29,178 bases of DNA from a virus. The notes under the pieces are model-generated. The model saw nothing but the letters and a program-made list of their open reading frames with translations. It had not been told where the DNA came from and made no database searches. The position numbers and the translations under genes were made by a program. Below, one piece after another: positions 14,368-22,448 of the stretch. The number at the start of each line of letters is the position of its first letter. The first letter of the stretch is position 1. Where the stretch lies: the IMG/VR virus record IMGVR_UViG_3300025889_019797, positions 1 to 29,178 of that record; one strand, written 5' to 3'.

Positions 14368-15334
14368 TATTATAAAAATTTAACCAATACTCAATCATTT
14401 CATCTAACATACTTTCAAAAGTATATTCAGGTTTCCATCCTGTTGCTTCTTTTAATTTAGAAGAATCACCTTTAAGTTTGTGTAACTCTTCGGGTCTAAA
14501 AAATTTAATATCTGCTCTTACGTAGTCTTTCCAGTTCATATTTAATTTAGAAAATACATACTCACATAGATCTTGTACTGAATGAGATATTCCTGTTGCA
14601 CAAACAAAATCTCCTGGTTGGTCAAGTTGGAGAAGCATCCACATTGCCTTAACATAATCTTTAGCATGCCCCCAGTCTCGAGTAGCAGTTAGATTACCTA
14701 AACGAAGTTCATTTGATAGACCTAATTTAATTTTAACAGCTTCTTTTACTACCTTATTTGTAACAAAATTAGTACCTCTTCTTGGTGATTCGTGATTAAA
14801 CAGTATTCCATTTGAAACAAACATTCCATAAGAATGTCTATAATTTCGACTAATATTATATGAAAATACTTTAGCACATCCATAAGGTGAAACTGGGCTC
14901 ATTGGTGTTGTTTCCCTTTGAAATCCATCTTCATCTATATTATTGCCAAACATCTCAGAAGAAGATGCTTGATATATTTTACAATCAGGTTTAATTAATT
15001 TAACAGCTTCTAATAAATTTAAAGTCCCTATACCAGTAACATTAGCTGTATAAAGTGGTTGATCAAAAGAAATTCTGACATGAGATTGAGCAGCTAGATT
15101 ATAAATTTCATCTGGTTTAATTTCATCTATAATCCTAATTAATGATGATAGATCTGTTAAATCAGCATAATGTAATTTTAATTTATTAAAAACATTATTT
15201 AATCTAGATGTTTGATTTTCAGATACTGAATTTCTTTTTAGTGTGCCATGGATTTCATATCCTTTTTCTAAAAGGAACTCAGCTAGATAAGATCCATCCT
15301 GCCCATTTATTCCTGTTATTAGTGCTTTTTTCAT
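14360..15334 (-). CDS. gmd: GDP-mannose 4,6-dehydratase
   Basis: Gmd converts GDP-D-mannose to GDP-4-keto-6-deoxy-D-mannose, the first step to GDP-L-fucose and to several deoxy sugars. The sequence has the family's TGINGQDGSYLAEFLL cofactor loop, NLAAQSHV, the active-site SSSEMFG with Glu127, Y151-xxx-K155 (YGCAK), and NHESPRRGTNFVT, all highly specific for Gmd. Length 324 fits. The start overlaps the stop of fcl by 4 bases (ATGA), so the two enzymes of the pathway are coupled. GDP-mannose must come from the host. Confidence 0.95.
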   Translation of the reverse strand: MKKALITGINGQDGSYLAEFLLEKGYEIHGTLKRNSVSENQTSRLNNVFNKLKLHYADLTDLSSLIRIIDEIKPDEIYNLAAQSHVRISFDQPLYTANVTGIGTLNLLEAVKLIKPDCKIYQASSSEMFGNNIDEDGFQRETTPMSPVSPYGCAKVFSYNISRNYRHSYGMFVSNGILFNHESPRRGTNFVTNKVVKEAVKIKLGLSNELRLGNLTATRDWGHAKDYVKAMWMLLQLDQPGDFVCATGISHSVQDLCEYVFSKLNMNWKDYVRADIKFFRPEELHKLKGDSSKLKEATGWKPEYTFESMLDEMIEYWLNFYNKA

Positions 15335-16248
15335 TTACCTTTATTTACTAAATATTCATATGTTAATTTAATCCCTTGATGTAATGAAATTGGATTAAAA
15401 TCTGGTATTTTGTTTTTTAATGATTCAATAGAAACATCTTTTCTAAATTGTCCGTTTGGTTTTGAAGTATCCCAAATAATATTTAAATGTTTTGAATTAC
15501 AAGCATCTAATGCTATATCAACCATTTCTTTAATAGATAAATTTTCAGGTGTAGCTATATTAAAATTACCTTCTATTTTATTTTTCACTATATAAACTAT
15601 TATCTTAGCAAAATCATCAGCATGTATAAATTGTCTTAATGGAGTACCATCACCGAATAATGTAATATGATTATCTCCATTTGTATTAGCATCGTATATT
15701 TTTTTGATTAACGCTGTGATAAAATGGCTATTTGATTCATTATCTTTATCATCTAAACCATATAAATTGCAAGGAATTAAATATTGATATTTAGTTCCAT
15801 ATTGTTTATTATAAGCATCTATTTGAACAGCTAATGATCTTTTAGCATACCCGTACGAAAAATTAGTTTGAGTAGGTGGTCCTAAATGTAAATCCTCTTC
15901 TTTCATAGGATAGTTTTCTACTACATCTGGGTAAATGCAAGTACTTAATATTCCTATAAAATGCTTGGTGTTTGTTTTTTTAGCATATTCTAATAAAAGA
16001 GTATTCATTAAAACATTTTCAGTAAAATACTCAGCTGGTTTAGCTATATTATCTATTATTCCTCCTACTTTAGCTGCTAGATGGATTACTATATCAGGTT
16101 TATGTTTTAAATACATTAATCCAACTCCATTTTCAGTTGTTAAATCAAAGTCTTTAGAAGATAAATAAACAGCTTCTGGTAAATATTTTTGTAAGGCTTT
16201 ACCTACTAGACCACTTCCTCCTGTGACTACAATTTTAGATTGTGTCAT
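15331..16248 (-). CDS. fcl: GDP-L-fucose synthase (epimerase/reductase)
   Basis: Fcl (WcaG) epimerises and reduces GDP-4-keto-6-deoxymannose to GDP-L-fucose using NADPH. Counting from the ATG at 16246-16248 the protein has 305 residues: cofactor loop VVTGGSGLVG (7-16), Ser102/Cys104 in LSTCIYP, Y132-xxx-K136 (YGYAK), and NSHFITAL carrying the catalytic His. An upstream in-frame ATG at 16344 would add 32 residues unlike any Fcl and overlap the previous gene by 110 bases. The chosen start gives a 14-base overlap typical of this operon and places the Rossmann strand right at the N-terminus. Confidence 0.93.
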   Translation of the reverse strand: MTQSKIVVTGGSGLVGKALQKYLPEAVYLSSKDFDLTTENGVGLMYLKHKPDIVIHLAAKVGGIIDNIAKPAEYFTENVLMNTLLLEYAKKTNTKHFIGILSTCIYPDVVENYPMKEEDLHLGPPTQTNFSYGYAKRSLAVQIDAYNKQYGTKYQYLIPCNLYGLDDKDNESNSHFITALIKKIYDANTNGDNHITLFGDGTPLRQFIHADDFAKIIVYIVKNKIEGNFNIATPENLSIKEMVDIALDACNSKHLNIIWDTSKPNGQFRKDVSIESLKNKIPDFNPISLHQGIKLTYEYLVNKGK

Positions 16249-16858
16249 ATAACTGATTTTGTTTTTCTTGTTTTTCAATTGTTTTAGGGTGATATAGAGC
16301 AAAATATTCAATATCTGGTAACACTGTGTATGTTTTAAAACCATCTAGGCGTTCATGTACTTTATTCACCCATTTTATTTCAGATGTGTTTTTCCAAATA
16401 CGCCATTGAAAATCAGGCCAATTAACCCAACCTTCTTCATTTACTCTCCAACCCCATTTTGCTATATGAGTTGCTGTTAAACCCTTTACAGTGTTTACTC
16501 GTGGTACAAGAAAAACATCCATTTCAGGATTAATTTCTAATAATTCAGGTAATGTTTTAATTAAATCTTCTGATGGGATTTCATCAGCATCAATTTGAAA
16601 AATATAATCACCATTACATAAACTAGTTAATTTATTTTTCCAATCTGCAAAATGACGATCAAATTTTCCTTTATGCCATAAAAATTCTCCATTTATAGAG
16701 TGGGTGCGGAGAAAATTCTCCACTTCGGGGTCACCATTTACTTCATCATATAATATCACTATATTGTCTTGAGTACGTTTGTGTTGAAGTAAAAAGTTCA
16801 CTAAACGTTGAATTTCTATAAATTCATTACAGACTGTGATTGCATAACTTATTTTCAT
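16235..16858 (-). CDS. Family 2 glycosyltransferase, WaaE/KdtX-like (207 aa)
   Basis: A compact GT-A enzyme: the N-terminal strand SYAITVCNE, a DADE metal site at 90-93 within YIFQIDADEIP, and a Trp-rich region (WGWRV..WPDFQWRIWKN). This pattern matches small GT2 proteins of the LPS-core WaaE/KdtX type, known to add glucose or heptose to core sugars. It is shorter than the usual roughly 250 residues and lacks the C-terminal membrane-associating part. The gene lies 5 bases after the 154-aa unknown and overlaps fcl by 14 bases. Confidence 0.8.
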   Translation of the reverse strand: MKISYAITVCNEFIEIQRLVNFLLQHKRTQDNIVILYDEVNGDPEVENFLRTHSINGEFLWHKGKFDRHFADWKNKLTSLCNGDYIFQIDADEIPSEDLIKTLPELLEINPEMDVFLVPRVNTVKGLTATHIAKWGWRVNEEGWVNWPDFQWRIWKNTSEIKWVNKVHERLDGFKTYTVLPDIEYFALYHPKTIEKQEKQNQLYDTI

Positions 16859-16863
16859 ATTTT

Positions 16864-17328
16864 TTATTCAGGTAAAATTCCAATATAAGAAAGAGCTTCA
16901 ATATAATCTCTCTCAGTAAACATTTTCATGTTTTTCATATCCATTTTAAATTTCATAAATTCTCCTGGTTTACCTGGGATTGGATGTTTTTCTTTATCTT
17001 CTTCTGAGATTTCGATAGCTTTAACAGCTGCCCATCCCCAATTAGAGATATCAGATCCATTAGCAAATACCATACCTTTATCAGGAACATTAATTGTATT
17101 TGGTAACCAAATTAATCCAGTTTCAGGGTCAGTCCAAGCTAAATCTTTATACAACTCAGGCAATGTTTCCATTTGTTGTTTATAAAATTCATGATCTTCC
17201 TTCATAAATGAATTTGTCCAAAAACCACAAGATAAACTCATGTAATTATAAACTTCAGGAGCAACTTGCATTTTATAGCATAAATCACCTCCTGATTTAG
17301 GGCAATTAATTATTTCTTCGTGTTGCAT
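16864..17328 (-). CDS. Hypothetical protein with N-terminal cysteines (154 aa)
   Basis: A 154-aa protein beginning MQHEEIINCPKSGGDLCYKM with cysteines at 9, 17 and 34 (SLSCGFWTN). This resembles half of a zinc ribbon, with one ligand missing or supplied by a histidine. The rest is Met/Glu/Lys-rich with a conserved-looking WTDPETGLIWLPNT segment. From memory, similar proteins occur in T4-like phages without a known role. It is placed between two glycosyltransferases (1-base overlap upstream, 5-base gap downstream), so it may assist glycan transfer, but that rests on position only. Confidence 0.65.
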   Translation of the reverse strand: MQHEEIINCPKSGGDLCYKMQVAPEVYNYMSLSCGFWTNSFMKEDHEFYKQQMETLPELYKDLAWTDPETGLIWLPNTINVPDKGMVFANGSDISNWGWAAVKAIEISEEDKEKHPIPGKPGEFMKFKMDMKNMKMFTERDYIEALSYIGILPE

Positions 17329-18617
17329 TATTTTGTTGGGGTTAATTTAGGTAATTCAATTTTATTTAATTTAGGTAAATTAAGTTGTACTTGTTTAGGA
17401 AAATCAGGAATTTTTTCAGCAAATGTTTTATCTAATTTTTCTTTCATTGCTTCAAATGAAAATTTAGTACGTGATTGAAAACCTTGACGTTTAGCTTTTT
17501 CAGCATACCCTTTATAATTTTCAAATACATCTTTTAAATAATGACCTGTATGCCCTGTATCTACACTAAACCACTCTGATTCTGCTAATAACATGTTATT
17601 TGCTGCTGATGGATGTACTTTAGTCATTGTACCTGGTAATAAAGTAACAAATTCAGAGTTTAAATAATCAATATGTCCACTCCAATTAGTTGTAATGATT
17701 GGTTTATTAGTGAGTGAAAATTCAAGTAATGGACGACCAAATCCTTCTCCTTTAGTTAAATTAATCATAGCTTTAACTTTAGGATGATTATAAATCTCAT
17801 TCATTTCTACATCAGTAAATTCACCATGAAGTAAATAAATATTTGGAAGGTTATTTGATTTTACAGTATCTTTAATTGATTTGATTCGTTTAATTAATTC
17901 ATCACGATCCATATAAGAAGAACCTACTGTTGATGTTTTTAAAATAAGCGCAGGTTTTTTAGATTTATTTTTAAATGTTTCATAAAACGCTTTAATTAAT
18001 AAACCTACATTTTTTCTATCTTCACCTAATTGTCCTTGCATCCAATGTCCTACAAATAAATAAGCAAATTCTTCTTTTACATTAGATAAATTAAAAGTTG
18101 ATTTTATTGGTTTATATTTTTCAATATCAGCTCCTTCAAAAATTATTTCACTATCACCTTTCCACTCTATAATCCCTACAGGTTGATTAGTTCGTTGATC
18201 ACGTTTTTCAAATTTACTTTCTTTAAGCACTTTGATTGTATGTTCAGAAGAACCTAAAATTAAATTCATACGTAAACAACCTTCAATCCATTCTGCTGGC
18301 GCTATTGTTGTTTCAATTCCTGCAGTACATCCAATATTATATTTTCCTATAGGTTGGAATTCATTTGGGACTGTAATTTGCATCCAAATTTCAGGTTGTG
18401 CTGGTAATTGAGGGTTTTGAAGGATATATTGGATTAAAAATCCCCATTCAGGATTATTTTTAATAAATCCTTTCGGTGTAGCACCCCAACGTTGTGGAAG
18501 GATTTTTACATCATATTTATTTAATTCAATAATCGCTTTAACGATATCGCGAGAACGGGCTCCATACCCACTATAAGTGTCAATTGGGCAGCTGATTACA
18601 AATACTGGTTTGTTCAT
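17328..18617 (-). CDS. GT4-like glycosyltransferase (429 aa)
   Basis: A GT-B fold enzyme. The N-terminal domain has the acceptor-side loop DTYSGYGARSRDIV. The C-terminal domain has the donor-binding motif KGEGFGRPLLE (E-x7-E type, residues 291-299) followed by NKPIITTNWSGHIDYL. It should transfer a sugar from an NDP or GDP donor with retention. It is adjacent (5 bases) to a second GT-B gene upstream with a similar architecture, perhaps an ancient duplication. Donor and acceptor are not deducible. Confidence 0.8.
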   Translation of the reverse strand: MNKPVFVISCPIDTYSGYGARSRDIVKAIIELNKYDVKILPQRWGATPKGFIKNNPEWGFLIQYILQNPQLPAQPEIWMQITVPNEFQPIGKYNIGCTAGIETTIAPAEWIEGCLRMNLILGSSEHTIKVLKESKFEKRDQRTNQPVGIIEWKGDSEIIFEGADIEKYKPIKSTFNLSNVKEEFAYLFVGHWMQGQLGEDRKNVGLLIKAFYETFKNKSKKPALILKTSTVGSSYMDRDELIKRIKSIKDTVKSNNLPNIYLLHGEFTDVEMNEIYNHPKVKAMINLTKGEGFGRPLLEFSLTNKPIITTNWSGHIDYLNSEFVTLLPGTMTKVHPSAANNMLLAESEWFSVDTGHTGHYLKDVFENYKGYAEKAKRQGFQSRTKFSFEAMKEKLDKTFAEKIPDFPKQVQLNLPKLNKIELPKLTPTK

Positions 18618-18622
18618 AACTT

Positions 18623-20062
18623 TTAATATACAAATTTGTGATTAATTGTGTCTTCTTTTATTTCATTAACATTGATTAGTTCATATTTTTCTCGTGGAGT
18701 CCACGTGTCAAATAATTTATCTATCGCATGAATTGCTCTTACTCCCATATATTCTCCTGTAAGCCCAGCTTCATTTACTGCCCAATGTCTTCCTACTTTA
18801 CCAAGATCTTTTCTCATTTCTCTACCTAAAGCGTATACTTCAGAAATTCGTGTTGCTGCGTCTTCAGCATTACATCTATCATCCCAAATATAAGGTGTTT
18901 TAGGTGAACCTTGGATTGAACGATTTGTTGGATAAACCGGAAACGCCCATGAACCATGATTTTTATAACGGCCTGTATGATTTGAAGGTATTTCAGGTGA
19001 TGGTGTGTACCAATTTCCATATTCGTCTTCAAAACGCATTTGATCTTGCATTCCACCAGTCACATTAGCTATAATTACAGTTCCTGCTAAAATTGCTTCT
19101 GTTAATGATAATCCCCAACCTTCATTTGATGTTAATAATATTTGAGCATCTGCTATATTATACATCATATTTAATTGTTTATTATCTAATTTATTAAGAG
19201 AAAAATAAATAGCATCTGGGTAATCAGGAAATAATACTTTACGTACAGCTTCTAAATCAGTTCCATGTTCTGAAACTAATTCAGTATGCATAATCATAGC
19301 GCATTTAGCTGCTTTTTCTTTAGGTAAAGTATCTAAAAATAATTTAAAAGCAAGCATTGTATCAGGAATTTGTTTACGCCTAATATTTCTAGAGTTAAAG
19401 AATACAACAAAATCTTTTTCTTTATCTCTAAACAACATTTTCTTAAACTCTTCTAATTCTTTTATTTCATCCTCTTTTTCAATTGGATAATACATTTCAT
19501 GATTTAAACCATGAGGAACATACTCAATTACTTTTTTATTTGCTTTTTCACCTAAAACAAGTTCATTAATTAACTTAGTTTGTTTTGAAATTGCTAACAA
19601 CGCATCACATGACTCATAAAATGCTTTATTATATAATGGTGCTGGGTAATCATCCCAAATATTTAAATAAATGATTGGAATATGTTGTCTAACTTCATTC
19701 TCAATCATAAATAACCATTCAAAATACCTTGGATCGGTAATTAACATTATAGCATCTGGTTTTTCGATTTCCATCATTTGCCTGATAAAATCAGCATCCC
19801 CATAACCATCTACTGGATAAAGAAAAACAGATGAATCTGTTAATCCTGTATTTGCATTTGTGTCTCCACTTAAGTCAAAACGTTTACCTTTTTCTGGGTG
19901 TTGGATAGCTCCCGCGATGTTAACCCAATTAAAATGTTGGGCCGTGTTTAAAACTAATTCTCGTGCTACTGTTGCTACACCTGAGTGTACTCTTAAGTCA
20001 TCGCTAATTAATAGAATTTTTTTCCTCTCGTTTTGAGGCAAATACTTAAAACTTGAATTCAT
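18623..20062 (-). CDS. GT4-like glycosyltransferase, first gene of the sugar operon (479 aa)
   Basis: A GT-B glycosyltransferase. The N-terminal domain starts KILLISDDLRVHSGVATVARELV (glycine-containing acceptor loop), and the C-terminal domain carries SNEGWGLSLTEAI (residues 312-324) with AGTVIIANVTGG, the retaining GT4 donor site. At 479 residues it is longer than average, mainly from a C-terminal helical extension after the Rossmann domain. A well-formed promoter lies directly upstream (20077-20113), so it likely leads the 16-kb operon. It may prime or extend a glycan on host or virion components. Confidence 0.8.
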   Translation of the reverse strand: MNSSFKYLPQNERKKILLISDDLRVHSGVATVARELVLNTAQHFNWVNIAGAIQHPEKGKRFDLSGDTNANTGLTDSSVFLYPVDGYGDADFIRQMMEIEKPDAIMLITDPRYFEWLFMIENEVRQHIPIIYLNIWDDYPAPLYNKAFYESCDALLAISKQTKLINELVLGEKANKKVIEYVPHGLNHEMYYPIEKEDEIKELEEFKKMLFRDKEKDFVVFFNSRNIRRKQIPDTMLAFKLFLDTLPKEKAAKCAMIMHTELVSEHGTDLEAVRKVLFPDYPDAIYFSLNKLDNKQLNMMYNIADAQILLTSNEGWGLSLTEAILAGTVIIANVTGGMQDQMRFEDEYGNWYTPSPEIPSNHTGRYKNHGSWAFPVYPTNRSIQGSPKTPYIWDDRCNAEDAATRISEVYALGREMRKDLGKVGRHWAVNEAGLTGEYMGVRAIHAIDKLFDTWTPREKYELINVNEIKEDTINHKFVY

Positions 20063-20076
20063 GTAACTTTAATTTA

Positions 20077-20113
20077 TTATAATATAAGAATTTATTCCTC
20101 TGTTTCCAAGCTT
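20077..20113 (-). promoter_or_regulatory. Candidate promoter for the surface-sugar operon
   Basis: Minus strand AAGCTTG (20113-20107), then exactly 20 bases, then TATATTATAA (20086-20077). Transcription would start about 10-15 bases before the ATG of the first GT4 gene. The -33 box lies in the last codons of the ribbon-helix-helix gene. Confidence 0.6.
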
Positions 20114-20289
20114 AAATCACTATGGTTATGAATTTTCTTTTTAAATTCATCATCTGTTAAATAGAGATGAATAGCTCGTTCACTTAATTTTTGGAATGAG
20201 AACTTACGCTTGATACATTCTACTCGAAACTGTTCAAATAGATCTTTGTCTAATTTAACACTTGTTAATTGTTGATTTTTTTCACTCAT
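20092..20289 (-). CDS. Ribbon-helix-helix-type DNA-binding protein (65 aa)
   Basis: A 65-aa protein with a short polar start, a strand TSVKLDKDLFEQF, and two helices (about residues 18-32 and 37-48), which is the size and order of an Arc/CopG-type ribbon-helix-helix repressor. The C-terminus is acidic. Such dimers bind operators through the beta strand. It ends inside the promoter of the glycosyltransferase operon and could control it, but no operator palindrome stands out. No toxin gene accompanies it, so an antitoxin role is less likely. Confidence 0.6.
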   Translation of the reverse strand: MSEKNQQLTSVKLDKDLFEQFRVECIKRKFSFQKLSERAIHLYLTDDEFKKKIHNHSDLSLETEE

Positions 20290-20332
20290 ATATTTTTATT
20301 TTAATATTATCGTATATAAATATATGAGGAGA

Positions 20333-21268
20333 TCAGAAAGTTGCAGAGCATAAATGAGTTTTATAAAATGGACACCATTTACAATTATCATTTACTTTAG
20401 GTTGATGTTCAACTTGTTTATAACCATTTCGATCAAATGCTTGTTCTATAAATTCTTCAATTGATTTTGTTACTTTATTTAATTTTACTTTTCCTGATGC
20501 TGGTTTAAACCATTGTACACGTTTAATTACAAATTGTTCACTTTCAAATATTTTACGTTTTACAATCATAAACTCTATATCTATATTCTCTATTGGTATA
20601 TTATATAGTTCAGAAAAATATTTTTTATAAATTATAAGTTGAAATTGTTTTTGTTCATTAGCTTTTTCTTTTTTGCTCCATCCAGATCTGCTTGTTTTAA
20701 TATCTATGATTTTGATTGAATTAGTTGGTTCATGATATAAAACAACATCTAAATAAGCTTGAAACATTATATTCTGGAGTTTAGAATATGGGTTTAATAT
20801 AAGGGGTAATTCTATTCCTATTAAATGCCAACCTCGTTTACTGAAATGTTTATTTCTATCTTTAGCTATTTCTCTTATAATTTCTACTCCATCTTCATAA
20901 AATTCTCTAAGTTCATCTGGTGTAGCAAAATGTTGATTATTATTTGCTTTGTATTGTTTTTTATACTCTTCTCTAAGGTTTTCTTCTAATAGTTCAGAAG
21001 TATTAAGGCGATCTGCTTCTGCTCCACTTTTTTCATAAAACACAGTTAGATAATGTTGAAGTGTTTCATGTAAAGCTGTTCCAAAAACTGTATGGATTGA
21101 AGAAGTAAATTGTTTGTAACCTTCTCTATATTGTAGTGACCATTTTTTAGGGCACTCATTAAACATAGACATTTGGGAATATGAAATAGACTTTTGTGTT
21201 GCGTAGTCTATTTGGGGTAAAACCTTAGTTTTTATTTCCTTTAATATGGAAGGTAACTTTTTTTTCAT
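20333..21268 (-). CDS. PD-(D/E)XK exonuclease, Cas4/RecB-nuclease type with Fe-S cysteines (311 aa)
   Basis: The domain opens with SYSQMSMFNECPKKW, the usual start of the PDDEXK_1/AddB/Cas4 group, then His67 in GTALHE, Asp174 in AYLDVV, DIK at 189-191 (IIDIKTS), and a Q-x-Q-x3-Y motif at 208-214. Cys39 together with Cys296, Cys299 and Cys307 forms the four-cysteine set that binds a 4Fe-4S cluster in Cas4 and AddB. It is probably a single-strand-acting exonuclease in phage recombination or DNA processing. No cas genes or CRISPR array lie in the window. Its candidate promoter lets transcription begin at or very near the ATG, so the mRNA may be leaderless. Confidence 0.88.
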   Translation of the reverse strand: MKKKLPSILKEIKTKVLPQIDYATQKSISYSQMSMFNECPKKWSLQYREGYKQFTSSIHTVFGTALHETLQHYLTVFYEKSGAEADRLNTSELLEENLREEYKKQYKANNNQHFATPDELREFYEDGVEIIREIAKDRNKHFSKRGWHLIGIELPLILNPYSKLQNIMFQAYLDVVLYHEPTNSIKIIDIKTSRSGWSKKEKANEQKQFQLIIYKKYFSELYNIPIENIDIEFMIVKRKIFESEQFVIKRVQWFKPASGKVKLNKVTKSIEEFIEQAFDRNGYKQVEHQPKVNDNCKWCPFYKTHLCSATF

Positions 21269-21271
21269 TAC

Positions 21272-21307
21272 CTAAAGATAAGAAAAAGCCTGCGGTTAGG
21301 CAAGCTT
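21272..21307 (-). promoter_or_regulatory. Candidate promoter for the PD-(D/E)XK nuclease gene
   Basis: Minus strand AAGCTTG (21307-21301), 20 bases, then TATCTTTAG (21280-21272). The -7 box ends 3 bases before the ATG at 21268, which predicts a leaderless transcript. The spacer coincides with the hairpin of the terminator at 21283-21309. Confidence 0.6.
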
Positions 21308-21309
21308 TT
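21283..21309 (-). terminator. Hairpin terminator before the nuclease gene
   Basis: GCCT/AGGC pair around the loop AACCGC, flanked by A-run and T-run (AAAAGC at the start, GCTTTTT at the end) on the minus strand. The A/T flanks are symmetric, so it could work in both directions. It overlaps the nuclease promoter, so termination and re-initiation share the same bases. Confidence 0.55.
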
Positions 21310-21333
21310 CTATAAAAAGTTTTATTTGAGAAA

Positions 21334-21660
21334 TTATCTAAATTTATTTAAATACTCAGGGGATACTTCTTTTTCTCCAATAGTATATGCTTTTCCTTTC
21401 ATTACTACACCTAAAACTTCCATCATCCCGCTTACAGCATCTTCTAATGTTTCTTCTTCAGGTATTTCAACTCCGTCTATTTCTATGCCACTTAAATCTA
21501 TTTCGTTTTTAAGGAAAGTTTTAAGTTTATTTGCTAATTGACTAAAAAATGCTGAGTTAGATTCTGTATCAAAATCATCATATTCATCTAATTTAGCTTT
21601 GTACTCACCTTCTGTGATAATGCCTGAAAGCATTTGCATACGTAGTTGTTCTTGTGTCAT
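21334..21660 (-). CDS. Small protein with N-terminal GIITE module (108 aa)
   Basis: Residues 6-26 (LRMQMLSGIITEGEYKAKLDE) match the N-termini of the proteins at 21773-22447 and 22684-23310 almost residue for residue. The rest is different: an acidic middle and a short globular-looking end (VLGVVMKGKAYTIGEKEVSPEYL). The sequence around ITE-G fits the (L/I)xE cleavage rule of the T4 prohead protease, so this may be a targeting peptide for a protein packed in the capsid. This is inference. The start overlaps the upstream 38-aa gene by 4 bases (ATGA). Confidence 0.7.
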   Translation of the reverse strand: MTQEQLRMQMLSGIITEGEYKAKLDEYDDFDTESNSAFFSQLANKLKTFLKNEIDLSGIEIDGVEIPEEETLEDAVSGMMEVLGVVMKGKAYTIGEKEVSPEYLNKFR

Positions 21661-21773
21661 TTTATTTTTTTATATTCGTTAATAAGCTGTTCATTGCGTT
21701 TAATCATTTTAAGACGTTTTGCTAAATTACCTCTATTACGTTTTGGTTTCCCTTCTTTTTTTGCTTTAGCCAT
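21657..21773 (-). CDS. Very small, highly basic protein (38 aa)
   Basis: The ATG at 21771-21773 opens 38 codons ending in TGA at 21657-21659. The start overlaps the previous stop by 1 base (TAATG) and the stop overlaps the next start by 4 bases (ATGA), a perfect fit between two coding genes. The product starts MAKAKKEGKPKRNRGNLAKR and is about 40% Lys plus Arg. It could bind nucleic acid or be an internal head peptide. No family recognised. Confidence 0.6.
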   Translation of the reverse strand: MAKAKKEGKPKRNRGNLAKRLKMIKRNEQLINEYKKIK

Positions 21774-22447
21774 TATTTATTTTTTAATTCGTCTTCTTTT
21801 TTAGCTAATTTTTTAACATAATCACCCCATGCCCCTCCATAAGTACTTTTACCTGTTTCTGGGTTGTAATTTATTTGAAATGTGTCTTTATCTGAAATTG
21901 TTTTATTATATACTGAATCCGCTCCTAATCTTGTATCATATGATTGTTCAAATGAATCATCAAATTCATCATTATCACTAGTATATCTTGTATATCTATC
22001 AGTCCCAAATTTTTCTCCACTATCATATTCACCTTTAGTTTGATATTTTTTTCCTATTGCTTTTCCAGTTCTATCAAAATAAGTTGTTTCAATGGTTTGT
22101 TGAAGTTTAATTAATTCTGGTTTGGTAAGTTCTTTGTTTTCTCCTTCAAAACTTTGATAAATACTATCTTCTGGTTGTATATTAAAAAGGGTATCTATTT
22201 TTTTGGATGTTGATTTATTTTCTAAATCTTTTAAAAGATTATTAGCTTGTTTTAATTCTATTTCTGTTGGTTTATAATCAGAAGCTATATCTATAACTTG
22301 GGCTTTTGCTTCACCTCCTAATAATGTCCCTAAAGCTAATAATACTCCAGCAGTTATATCTTTTAAACCTTCATCCAATTTTTGTTTATACTGGTTTTCA
22401 GTAATGATACCAGCTAAAAATTGCATCCTAAGTTGTTCTGAGGTCAT
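21773..22447 (-). CDS. GIITE-module protein with acidic body (224 aa)
   Basis: Residues 6-26 (LRMQFLAGIITENQYKQKLDE) form the shared N-terminal module. A Leu/Gly-rich hydrophobic stretch follows (about residues 33-45, GVLLALGTLLGG), possibly a signal or membrane-inserting segment. The remaining 175 residues are hydrophilic, rich in Asp, Tyr, Thr and Lys, and of low complexity (YDTRLGADSVYNK and similar). No enzyme motif is visible. A virion-internal or ejected protein is one reading. It is separated from the 77-aa gene upstream by 1 base. Confidence 0.65.
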   Translation of the reverse strand: MTSEQLRMQFLAGIITENQYKQKLDEGLKDITAGVLLALGTLLGGEAKAQVIDIASDYKPTEIELKQANNLLKDLENKSTSKKIDTLFNIQPEDSIYQSFEGENKELTKPELIKLQQTIETTYFDRTGKAIGKKYQTKGEYDSGEKFGTDRYTRYTSDNDEFDDSFEQSYDTRLGADSVYNKTISDKDTFQINYNPETGKSTYGGAWGDYVKKLAKKEDELKNK

Positions 22448-22448
22448 T

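Noticed and set aside
16249-16344. Upstream in-frame ATG for fcl at 16344
   Set aside because: It would add 32 residues unlike Fcl and overlap the preceding glycosyltransferase by 110 bases. The ATG at 16248 starts right at the Rossmann strand.
18826-19056. 76-codon minus frame inside the first GT4 gene
   Set aside because: It lies wholly within a well-supported glycosyltransferase in another frame, with no motif of its own.
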